DNA from: Wuchereria bancrofti
Lineage: Eukaryota; Nematoda; Chromadorea; Rhabditida; Onchocercidae
Assembly (NCBI GenBank): GCA_005281725.1
Contig: SSBO01000002.1
Span: 1,323,266 to 1,387,265, forward strand
DNA: 64,000 nt
Direction: 5' to 3'
Shown here: positions 40,501 to 49,832 of the stretch, piece after piece
How the letters are laid out: each line of letters opens with the position of its first letter
How positions within the stretch are numbered: the stretch's first letter is position 1
The notes under the pieces: model-generated
What the model saw: only the letters and a program-made list of their open reading frames with translations
What the model was told of the DNA's origin: nothing
Database searches by the model: none
Translations under genes and position numbers: made by a program

Positions 40501-40917
40501 TACTGTTCATTTCATAATGCTCGGAACTGTCAGATGTAAGATGAAAATCAAGTGCAACTTGCTGAGCTCAGTAAAAATTTAAAATTTTGAGATGTCATTA
40601 AATGTTAGGAGAAGTTCGACAGTCAATTTTATAAGTTTGTTCACAACTAATCCACTGATCATTGTTATGTGCTCGGTTTTATTTTTCATTTTGCTGCAAA
40701 TTTCCCACGATAGTGGAAGAATTCGTTAGTACTTGTACTGATATGAGACCGCAGATCAAAACGTCTTGAAAGATCACCATTAACTTTTCTGTATACGTTT
40801 CAGAAACGAGATTTTGTATACGATGCACTTGAAAAGGAAAGTATGGCACGATTTACTGCTTCAAAACATCTATCTCCAACACATTCGAATAAAGGGTTAT
40901 TTTCCTCGTGGTTTTAA
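37592..40917 (+). CDS. J-domain co-chaperone, ARG1-like
   Basis: Seven exons: 37592-37730, 38021-38161, 38495-38661, 38851-38985, 39133-39408, 39529-39681 and 40804-40917, coding for 374 aa in phase. The J domain (residues 9-75) carries HPD at 37-39 and so should stimulate an Hsp70 ATPase. It is followed by [14 protein letters not shown], a beta-rich middle with [13 protein letters not shown], and a C-terminal coiled coil ([18 protein letters not shown] to [16 protein letters not shown]). This architecture and the FSKLGVPI and YGDN motifs match plant ARG1 (Altered Response to Gravity) and its animal relatives, not DNAJA or DNAJB. The last exon is separated by a 1.1-kb intron that contains an antisense coding-like block. 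There is no signal peptide or membrane anchor, so a cytosolic role is inferred. Confidence 0.9.
39790..40158 (-). CDS. Possible nested antisense gene or retrocopy inside the J-domain gene's last intron
   Basis: On the minus strand, 40158-39991 is open and coding-like ([18 protein letters not shown], then a Lys/Gln/Glu-rich run [18 protein letters not shown]). A GTGAGA donor and a CTAAG acceptor 61 nt on would join it in phase to 39929-39790 ([19 protein letters not shown], then [14 protein letters not shown]), which ends at a stop. The stretch 40170-40235 may hold a further upstream piece (LWVVKRK). I do not recognise the protein. The composition is unlike translated intron elsewhere here. 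It may be a small host gene, or a decayed copy in which the frame change is damage and not a short intron. Confidence 0.4.
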
Positions 40918-40962
40918 ATTATATATATATATCATGTTTTAAATATATATATATATATATAG
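40918..40962. repeat. (AT)n microsatellite after the J-domain gene
   Basis: Two (AT)n blocks flank catgttttaa, directly after the stop codon. They can fold into a hairpin, but I have no evidence for a function beyond 3'UTR sequence. Confidence 0.8.
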
Positions 40963-42090
40963 GGGTTGGGTTTTGTTCAACATTTTCATTAGGTGTGCGG
41001 TGTGTCATATGTAAATTCCTCAATATTGCATGATTTTTTGAACGGGGAATATATGACTGTAACGATTTACAACCTTGAACTTTCATTTTCCATTGACCGT
41101 ATTGATCGAAATGGATACGGCTACCGAAACGCACCGCTTTTCTTGGGAACAAAGAAAGAGTATATTTGCACTGTTTTCGTTGTGAATAGCGATACCCATT
41201 TCTTGTTTTAAATTTTGACAATGAAATGAAGTCTTAAAATCCGGAGCTGAAGTTTGATAATATGTATTATTATGTGTACTTTAATATACTTTAGCCTTTT
41301 GAATTTTAAAACAAATGTTAGACGAGTATCTTATATACCATTCACGTGACGGTGACTCTATTGTGATATTACTGTCAGACATTGTTTTTTATTCATTTCT
41401 CAAGAACCTAATTCAGAAATTGAGTCGTGCAATTAAAAACGGTTAATTAGCTAAAAATGATTATTTCCTTATTTAATATATACATATTTGTAAGTGTATG
41501 AATTCCAGTTGAATTGTAGTTCCTGCATGTACATTTCCCAATAGTAAATTAAACTTGTACATTGTACTACAAATTATTTTTGCCTGTCAGGAAGACTTAT
41601 GTCTACTTGGAGTGTTTGAATGTTTCTTACTTTTTCTATTAACATATCACGACGGGCAACCTTTTCACGTCCTGATTATGCTTTAACTGCTTTGTTATGT
41701 CATTATTTGTATTATATGTTGAAATATGTTTTAGTTCTGATTCGTATCACGCTTTCGCCCCCACCGTAATTTATATAATCATAAGGCAACCGTCTGATGC
41801 GCGACTTTATATTGAAGTCTGTTATATCATTTCTACCATAACAAATTTGATTGACATTTTTGGTTGGATCAGATTGTAAGATTACCGCCATTGTTGCCTC
41901 TCTTGAAATTCCTTTTGTCCATGCAGTACAAATGTCATCGCCCCAATGCAAATGTGCAACCCACTCCAGCACTCACTGGACCAGCTCCTGACGACACCAA
42001 AGGGATGAAGTGTCCCGTGTGCATCACCCCTCATGCATGCATCCGTTTAAGAGAAGAAGAAGGCGTCGCTCTGACTCATCGTCTACTCGC

Positions 42091-42153
42091 ATTGGAGACG
42101 ACCCTGTCTCCTCTCTCCGCCACTCATTGGCCAGATTTATCGATTAGTCCAAT
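42091..42153. promoter_or_regulatory. Cluster of three CCAAT-box motifs
   Basis: ATTGG (inverted CCAAT) at 42091-42095 and 42126-42130 and CCAAT at 42149-42153, about 270-330 bp before the XBP1 start. NF-Y binds CCAAT and works with ATF6/XBP1 at ER-stress elements. No perfect CCAAT-N9-CCACG arrangement is present. Confidence 0.4.
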
Positions 42154-42249
42154 CAATATATTGTGTGTATGCGTGCGTGTGAGTGTGAGTGTGAGTGACT
42201 GGTTGCGATGGTAAGGAAGAAAGTTGCTGTGATATCCAATGAAGTTGTG

Positions 42250-42257
42250 TGACGTGG
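42250..42257 (+). promoter_or_regulatory. UPRE-like element TGACGTGG
   Basis: An exact TGACGTGG, the core bound by XBP1 and ATF6, lies 166 bp upstream of the XBP1 ATG. It suggests positive autoregulation. A motif match only. Confidence 0.5.
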
Positions 42258-42369
42258 CACAAATGGTGCTGTTGTGGGTGGCTTATGTGAGGCATAGCAT
42301 CGATTTGGATACAATTGTATTGCAGCCTGTTGGAATTAACAAGGGCTTCTTTATTCCGTAATACATTTC

Positions 42370-42384
42370 TGACGTTTGACGTGA
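42370..42384 (+). promoter_or_regulatory. Tandem ACGT-core motifs (TGACGTT, TGACGTGA)
   Basis: Two TGACGT cores 7 bp apart, 39-53 bp before the XBP1 ATG. They are CRE/UPRE-like bZIP sites. They could act with the element at 42250, or fall inside the 5'UTR. Confidence 0.4.
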
Positions 42385-42422
42385 TATAAAAAGTTTATAT
42401 TTCTTGACAAGTTGCTGTGGAG

Positions 42423-43633
42423 ATGTCCGTTTATATTTTACATCCGCAAACCGTGGCGACACGTGGCTACTCGTCGTCAATTCTTAAGACACGGAATGTA
42501 TCTGCACCTATCTTACCGCGTTATTGTACAGCACGGCCGCTCACTGTGGTAGGACGACAATCACTGCGTACGATTATTCCGGTGCAAGATGTGCAAAGAT
42601 CGGATAAAACTAGTGTACTTGAACAACCTATTGAGGAGCTACTTGGTCTGGAAGCTTCAGGGGAACATACAGTCCGAAAGCGTGAGCGTTTGAATCATTT
42701 GACGGCGGAGGAGAAACAGAATCGACGTAAGTTAAAGAATCGTGTAGCTGCACAGACTGCACGTGACCGCAAGAAATATCGTGCAAGCAAACTTGAAGAA
42801 GCCGTTCGAATGCTTATCCTAGAAAACAGCAAATTGCGTGAGGAAAATAAGTGCTTAAAGAAAACATGTGAAGAACTAAAGGGTCAAAATGTCGAGTTGC
42901 AGGACTTGTTGAATAAGAACCGGGAACGTGACGAATCATGCTCGGAGACGGAAGTAAGTAGTAGTAGCATGGCATCATCGTCCCTTGGATCTGCCGAATC
43001 CATTCGCGGTCCCCAGCAGAGGGAACAGGCGGTGATGCGTTCATTGCCGATTTTAATGCTTTTCTGTCTAGTGATGAAATGCAGGAAATCATCGGGGAAA
43101 TCTGCGCAGCTGATGGGGCAGATTCGACGTTGCAAGATGTTGGCGGAACGACACTTCAATTCGAACGATTCTGTTCAAAGATACTTAGTGAAATTGATGA
43201 CACTACTGCGCCGTCGGATACCGCTAGATCGAAACGCCCGGAGAAGTGCAACACGCATCGAGTGGATTGCGCAACACCAGATATCATTATAGCACCGGAA
43301 TATTTGAAACCGGACCCAGAGCCCCAGACGCCGGTTTCTCCTTGTACCGATACAGCCATAAATAGCGCAGTGGAATATGAAGAGTCATCTTCCTGCGTTA
43401 ATTTTGATATGGAAAGTGATCATGAATCCAACTGTGAGCAATTACCCGGTTATTCGTTTTGTGCATCGAAATTCTCCGATGCACCAGAACATTTCACTTC
43501 TTCCTCTGCCTCATTTATTTTGTTTGATGATATAAAAGAGGGGAACAATGATACCCCTTCACTTCTTATTAGTGGTAATGATCCAATGTTTTGTGTCCCA
43601 CATAAATGGAATATCGACGACGACTACATGTGA
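42423..43633 (+). CDS. xbp-1: X-box-binding protein 1 (XBP1), bZIP factor of the unfolded protein response
   Basis: XBP1 is the transcription factor activated by IRE1 during ER stress. From ATG 42423 the unspliced frame runs to 43292 (289 aa). It holds the bZIP: basic region NRRKLKNRVAAQTARDRKK (about 99-118) with the N-x7-R signature, then a leucine zipper at about 122-165. Removal of 42994-43016 (23 nt) switches the frame to one ending at 43633 and gives 395 aa with a long acidic, Ser/Pro-rich C-terminal activation region. Spliced CDS: 42423-42993 plus 43017-43633. There is no conventional intron in the coding region, unusual among its neighbours. A GTG two codons upstream is not a likely start. 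The tail shows no homology I can name, as expected for this fast-evolving domain. Confidence 0.95.
42994..43016 (+). promoter_or_regulatory. 23-nt IRE1 non-conventional intron of XBP1 with its two stem-loops
   Basis: 5' loop CTGCCGA (42991-42997) is closed by TGGAT/ATCCA; 3' loop CAGCAGA (43014-43020) is closed by TCCC/GGGA. Both loops are seven bases and fit the CXG/CXGX IRE1 consensus, with cuts after 42993 and 43016. The ends are not GT-AG, so the spliceosome would not remove it. Excision fuses the bZIP frame to the downstream frame (GSAEGTGGDAF across the joint). The size equals that known for the C. elegans xbp-1 intron. Confidence 0.95.
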
Positions 43634-44345
43634 ATTCAGCATATGCAGTCATTGTTACTACTGTAAGTTTACTGTTTATTGTAACTTCTTCACAACATTT
43701 CATTGTTTTTTATTAAATATTAAAACAAGTATTCCGGGATATTTTTAAGAACATATGCATAAGCATTTGCGGTTTTGTCCGACTGATGGTAGTTCCAACA
43801 GTGAAAGCGCCCCTTGACCTTATCCTTTTACAATATTCACTTCCTAACTAGCACACATACATATTCTTTTCAGATTTTAAGGCATTCGTTGGGTCGGTTT
43901 ACATGGTCGCCTATTGTGATAGTTTATTCATCAGAATGAACAAAATATTTCGTGATTAATTTCATTCCTTTCTGTTCTAGTATGATGGTTTTTATATTTT
44001 GTATGTTGTTTTCGTATTTGTCTTTATGCCCTTTTTACTTTTTGAGTCTCTTCTATATCAACATGTAAATTCTAGGATGCACGATCCACATCATCCATTT
44101 CCTAAAACTAGGACGCATGCGGGTGAATTGCTGATTCGATGAAAACGGACCTCACCCATTACTCTTATACTTTATAAATTGAGTTCCATTTTTCGACGTG
44201 ATGACACAAAATCTAAGTGATCGTGCAGAAAATGTACATCCATACTTATATATATATATATATATCTGAAAGATTGTGTAGCACATGTGAACAGCAGTTA
44301 TTTCTGGAAACAATTTTATAGAACCCGTCCGGTGAAACAAATAAA
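43634..44345. other. Tail-to-tail spacer between XBP1 and pelota
   Basis: Holds both 3'UTRs. A plus-strand ATTAAA at 43712-43717 could serve XBP1 polyadenylation. A (TA)n run lies at 44249-44264. No gene seen. Confidence 0.5.
44249..44264. repeat. (TA)n microsatellite
   Basis: Sixteen bases of alternating TA between XBP1 and pelota, probably in a 3'UTR. Confidence 0.7.
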
Positions 44346-47304
44346 TTAATTCTTGAAATTGTTGTCTTCACTATGCTCACTGTCGGACATTTGCTCATCT
44401 TCCAGTTCGTGCAATGGAAATCTTAAAACAGCAGCCACGCCACCCAGTGCGCTAAGTTGCTCACCCGACACATGCATTGACGAGAATATCAACACGTTCG
44501 AGCCCTACAAAACTGTTATAGCGTAAGGGAAATTGGTCGGATATCCTTAACTAATCTAATGAAACATAAGCTAAGTCATGAATGCTGTTGGCACCGACAA
44601 TGTTTTAATTAGAGATGGGTAGTTGGTTTAGAGTGTTATTGGTTCAGAGCGCTGGGAACATTGTGTATTCAGTGTGATAACCACTGAGAAGAGTCTGCTG
44701 GAGAAATAAGCTTAAGGCTTTTGATTTCAAAAAGACTGGAAGTCCTACGAATTGTCTTAACTTGCCTGTTCTTTTACAGACTCTGCCAGTTCAACATACT
44801 TCCTCCTCAGCTGGATATCATTTGATCTAAACAACGAGTCAGACAGCAACAAAGTGTCGATAGCAAGCTGCTGGTTAGCCATCAACACATGCTTATAACC
44901 ATAAAAGGCACGCGATGGATTAGTTGCCATTAGCTGATAAAACGTGTCAAGTGTCTTAACTTCAGCTTGAGCCTGTAATAAGTATTGATTTGCAAACATG
45001 GAAATAACATCCAATTAGCATTTTCACCGATTAGTTAAATCTATCAGCTTAGACTCCTAATCCTCAGAAATTCCACACATATGTGCATTATCAATCTCTA
45101 AGTTTTCCAAGAAGCAAGAAAACCCTAAGTCGGGAAAAAGTGTTAAAAGAAGCCGACCACTTTATTGTCATAACACTTACTTTGGTATCAGAGAGAGCGG
45201 TTGCCACGCTAGGATTTGACAGCACCTCTTTAAGTGCATGCTTAAAACCACTGCTGGCATGGACAAGTAAAAATTTGCTACGACTTTCTAAAATCAACTT
45301 GTTCCCGTGTTTGTCGGCATATTGCATCAAATAATTCAGGAATTGTTCATTGAGAAAGCCACGGCTAGCTATCAATACGCATTTAACTATCTGAAATACA
45401 AGATGGAACTAATTCGCTGGGAATGAATGAAATGTTTTGATATTTTCCGACAGAAGTGACCAACCTTCATGTCCACATGCCTAACGAATGCCGCTGCAAT
45501 AGCCTCATAAAAACGTTGTATACCCTTGTCGTGCTGACTTGAAAGACCTTTCCTCTTCCTCGGAATCTAAAAGCACTCTACAAACTGATTAGATATGCTG
45601 ATTAAATTATTTCAAACTGCTATTCACATATCCTTCCTAATGTCATCTTTCGCCCGGTCTTTATTTCTAATCTCACTGCAAAATGATATTACCAACCTGC
45701 ATGTCAATTTTCGCCTTGACGATGGTCATCTGCGCCGTCACGAGACATAAATTCGCCAAACCCTCATGCATCATAACAGCAGCTACATCGGCAGTTCGGG
45801 ATGGCTAAATTCAAAATTAAGAAAAAGCGAAGTGGAAATCTATAAATGACACTATAAGAACTATAATGTGTATTTTGCTATTTTTCCGACAGAAGTCACC
45901 AACCTTCATGTCCACATGCTATTTTGTATGAATAAAAATAAGAAGAAATGTAAGTTGAAAAAGAATGGTAACTCAAAAATGCATACAGCTTCTTCAGAGA
46001 TCTAACTAGCACTGGTATCTGAAACACAGGTATGCCGTACAATATCTTACACTGATAGTTTCTTACTGTACGAAATAGGTTGTATGATCAAGACTAATGG
46101 AAGAGCTATAGGAAAGTTAGTTAAACATGGTCTAAATAATAGCATAATTTATAGTCTATATCAGAAATTTTTACGATAACAATTTTATAGGCATTTACGA
46201 AGTTGAAGCGTACATCAAGTGCCAAGTCTAGACGATCCAAATCTATCGAATCCCATTGCGGTTTCCACAATTTGAATTTCTTCCCAACATCGATATCCAA
46301 TGTATGATACTGTCCCATTTTCACATGTTCGTTTTCAGCAACATTTCTACCTTTCAGGTGCAAGATGCAAGCTACGGGATCAAAATCAACGGTTTCAATG
46401 GAAATCGATAAAACAGTATGCACCCGCTGGCTGAAAAAAATAATGATTAATATTTTGGCTTCTGTAAGGCTCGGAATATGAACGAAATCTGAGTCATTAT
46501 GCAGACAGTAGAATAAATAACAAGGTCAATTTTTATGGGAATTATCAATGAGCTAAATGAAGAAAAATGTTGAAAAAAATTTTGAAAACTACAAAATTAG
46601 CTTTATCAATTCATCATTGATATAAATATTGAAAAAATCCAATCAGTAGGTCTTTTTTGAATTGAATACAAAGAATTAAAACACCCCTATTAAAACGAAA
46701 ACACATTACCTGTATGTACTACCAGTGTTCGATTCCGTCGTAACCTTTCGAACTGTTGTACATCGGACTCGATCACCAACGCGTACTAAATTATAAACAT
46801 GCCACATATCCTCTGCTTCATCACATGATATTGTCACCTCTCTGCAAAAATGACTGCCAGATTTATTCAAGGACTATATGGGAATTATTAAAACAAAAAA
46901 CCATAAAATACGAGTGGAAATCAGACAGATTACATGATACTTACCTTCGAAGAGTATCAACACTACTGCATTCTCAAGAAAAGTATACAGATTTCGAAAG
47001 AGAAGAAATGTCGGAGAAACCATAGGATTTGGAGAAAATAAATCTCGATGAAGAGTGACTCATTCTAACTTTGTAAACAGAAATAACAACATTATCAAAT
47101 AGATATTACATGTTCAGAAATGGTGCTGCAGATTGTCCAATAACCTAATTTAGATTTATATTCGTAACAGGTACATCAACAGTGATGATAAAAAGATCTG
47201 AGTGTTGTAAATCACGTGAACGCATATATGCACCTAACAGGACAAGTAATCAATAATACAAACCCAGCACCATCTCTGTCGATATTTCGTTTGAATTGTT
47301 TCAT
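44346..47304 (-). CDS. pelo: Pelota / Dom34, ribosome-rescue factor
   Basis: Pelota is an eRF1-like protein that, with HBS1, enters stalled ribosomes in no-go and non-stop mRNA decay. Eight exons: 47304-47264, 46841-46710, 46430-46214, 45804-45697, 45566-45465, 45390-45181, 44972-44766 and 44504-44346, coding for 391 aa in phase (human 385). The N-terminal domain shows [41 protein letters not shown] and [14 protein letters not shown]. The middle domain shows [24 protein letters not shown] and [13 protein letters not shown], and the C-terminal domain [33 protein letters not shown] and [12 protein letters not shown]. There is no GGQ motif, as expected for pelota versus eRF1. The intron between the last two exons has a GC donor. 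The acidic C-terminal tail is typical. Confidence 0.96.
45443..45480. repeat. 38-bp duplicated segment, copy 1 (spans a pelota exon end and donor)
   Basis: Covers the last codons (VDMK) of the pelota exon 45566-45465 plus 22 bp of its donor-side intron. Matches 45882-45919 at 37 of 38 positions. Confidence 0.85.
45882..45919. repeat. 38-bp duplicated segment, copy 2 (inside a pelota intron)
   Basis: A near-identical copy of 45443-45480 lies in the preceding pelota intron (45805-46213), same orientation, one mismatch. It carries a functional-looking donor (ATGAAG/GTTGGT) but no acceptor-defined exon in front. Confidence 0.85.
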
Positions 47305-49832
47305 TTGTCCGCGTCAATTCCCGATTAATCTTCATTCACAATTCTAAAAACATTTTTTCAGTTAATTTAGCGAAAATATTTCTACAGTTTCGCCTCCAAT
47401 GTTAAACCACTTTTCATCCGCCTATCTAAAAGCATCATTTTGATTTTGAAGAAATTCCAGTTTAAATTTTCAAAATTGTATAAACTTCATACAGCGTGTC
47501 ACAATAATACGTAAAAAACTGTATAAAAGGAAAAATAAAATATTTCAGAGACGATACCACAGTCTCACCGTCTATATTCTTCCTATCCCTTCCGTATTAT
47601 TTTTCACATTTTTTCTCACGTGCTATGCTGGATAAAAACGAAAATCTAGAAATCCGATAGGGTCGTTGGAATTCCTGATTAGTTGATTAGTCATATCAGA
47701 GATGGTTTTTTACCAACATTACTTATATCAAGCACTTGATTTCTTTCTAGAAAATAAGCCAAACAGATCTGGTCCATCCGTTCCAGAGAACTATCTCTTA
47801 AAATCCAACTCAGACATAACCAAAAAAGAAATGAACTCAACTCTCAAACTTCTCTAAGCCTTTTGTCCTGCTAAAGAATGAAGAAGGAAAGGGTGAAAGT
47901 TCAGAAACTCAGTGCTTGTCACCTAGATGTCGCCCACTGCGCAAAATGTCACCACAACAGCCATATTCACAGTGAGATTTCATTCTGCAACGGCTCACCG
48001 CTATTTCCATTTCACAGCGGCCGCATCACTCCGAGAGTCTCCGTCCGTTAATTCTTACCTTCCGTTTCCGTCGTTGGCTCCGGTCTTTCCGTCCACTTCG
48101 GAGTTGGGAGAGCTATTCACACCTGTCTCATCTTTACCTGTCCATTATCCATCAAAATACTTACAGACATTACGTACACCACCTACCTATTCACTAGCTC
48201 ATACGTATACATGTACACACATACACAGCAGAGCGTCATGTGAGATGTCGCACAAAAATGGGGACACTTAGATAAGTGACCCGTGACCTCTAGAGCAGCC
48301 ATTAATTTACTTGACATATCACCTATCTGTTTTCCTTCGTAATCGATCGTCTAAGTGTTGTTCTAACTATCTTAGAACGAGTAGCAGAAATGTTTAATTT
48401 TATTTTGAATCCAATATATATTTCGAATCTGATAAATAGCAAAAAATAAAAGAAAAACTTCATTTGAAGAGAAGTGTTGTGGGTGTTGCACTGAAGGAAT
48501 GAATTAAGTTGACATAATTTCAATAATGAAACCTAACTAATTTAATGTGTTCCTGGAATTATCCGTCCTGCACACATATACGTATATATACATACGGTCA
48601 CTGTCCCTAATTAATGACTAAAGGGAGCGACTCTTTGTTAATATGATCCAGAAGTTAAGAAGTGTTAGGTAATGTTGGCCAGAGGATTCGAACTGTAAGG
48701 TTTTCGGGATGCTTGTCTGAGAGGAACATCTGAAGATAGTATAACACTGTCCTTCAAAGATTTAGACGGAAAAAAAATTGGTTAATTGGAAAACGACTGA
48801 GTTCTCTCGTCGACTTAATGACCAATTAGATTAATCTTTAATTAGCTTCTGTGATATTTAACTAATATATATATGTATATGTATGCGTGTGTCTGTATTG
48901 GTCTATGTAATATATATATCTATGTACAGGTATGTATGTATCATTGATGGTTTTTTCAAATATTTTTTGAACTTTACAACTTTTCCAACCACATTTTATT
49001 ATTACTGATAGTAAAATTTATTCCAATTAACCGAAATCGATTTTCAAATTGAATAAAATCTTTTCTACAAAAAATTCTAAGATAAAAACGTGCGGTTGAA
49101 ATGGTATGACTGTAGAGAGCGCATAAATTAACAAATTTATCTTTTTTTTTCGGTTTGGAAATTATGGCTAGTTATGCATTTTTGTTTCTTTATTCATATG
49201 TAGTATTTTACTAGAGACCTTTTTACTCATTCATAATCTGAACAAATTCTAATTTTTATCGTTTTCCTATTTGTTTATTCTTCTGCAACTCTATATTCGG
49301 TATTTTGCTTGCAGAAGCTAGAAATGTTTCTCATTTAGAAAAAATCATTGTTTTTATTTTTATTTTTCTTTTGGGTTAATTTCTTATTAATAATACTGAT
49401 ATTGTCATTGCTATTATAGTTACTATTACTCTTGTTTGATATCATTACTCATATTGTCATTATTATTATCGTTTATAGTTATTATAACATTTAGTGTTTC
49501 TTTGGAATATTTGAATACTTTGAGCAACAAAAGTCATCGCTAGAATTGCTTGCTTCGGACAAGCTTTGACCCGAATTTATTCAGGGTATCATCCTTGTCG
49601 AATGCAGTTAATATTGTTCCATTCTCTCATATTCTTATCATTTTAATTTAATAGGACAGTTCCTCAATATATTTATACATATTTTAAATTTTAATTGAAA
49701 TGATACTTCTATTCTTAGGGGAAAATACAAAAGATACATTTTGTTTGTCTTAGGTAAACTGTAAATTGCTCTACGAGTTATTTCATTGCAGTTTTAAAAG
49801 TCTGGAATTTCTCAAATTCTCACGGAAGGAAA
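47305..49832. other. Divergent spacer between pelota and the LOTUS-Tudor gene
   Basis: The stretch 47920-48270 is relatively GC-rich and may be promoter. Short TATA/TACGTATA runs occur at 48570-48595 and 48860-48935. An acceptor (tttcattgcag) ends at 49791, in front of the first exon of the plus-strand gene, and is likely its trans-splice site. No other gene seen. Confidence 0.45.

Larger units (their letters stand above)
40963..42422. other. Spacer and presumed XBP1 promoter region
   Basis: The stretch 40963-41860 is AT-rich with nothing supported. From 41930 the base composition shifts: GC-richer DNA with CCAAT boxes, an AP-1-like TGACTCA (42072-42078), a short GTGTGAGTGTGAG repeat (42160-42200) and ACGT-core motifs. 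An open frame at 41864-42214 looks like promoter sequence, not protein. Confidence 0.5.

Noticed and set aside
41864..42214. Plus-strand 116-codon frame before XBP1
   Set aside because: Overlaps the GC-richer region with CCAAT and AP-1-like motifs and a GTGTGAG repeat; reads as promoter sequence.
42814..43159. Minus-strand frames opposite XBP1
   Set aside because: Shadows of the strong plus-strand XBP1 coding sequence.
43079..43633. Separate gene starting at an internal Met downstream of the bZIP frame
   Set aside because: The frame is the C-terminal half of spliced XBP1, reached through the 23-nt IRE1 intron, not an independent gene.
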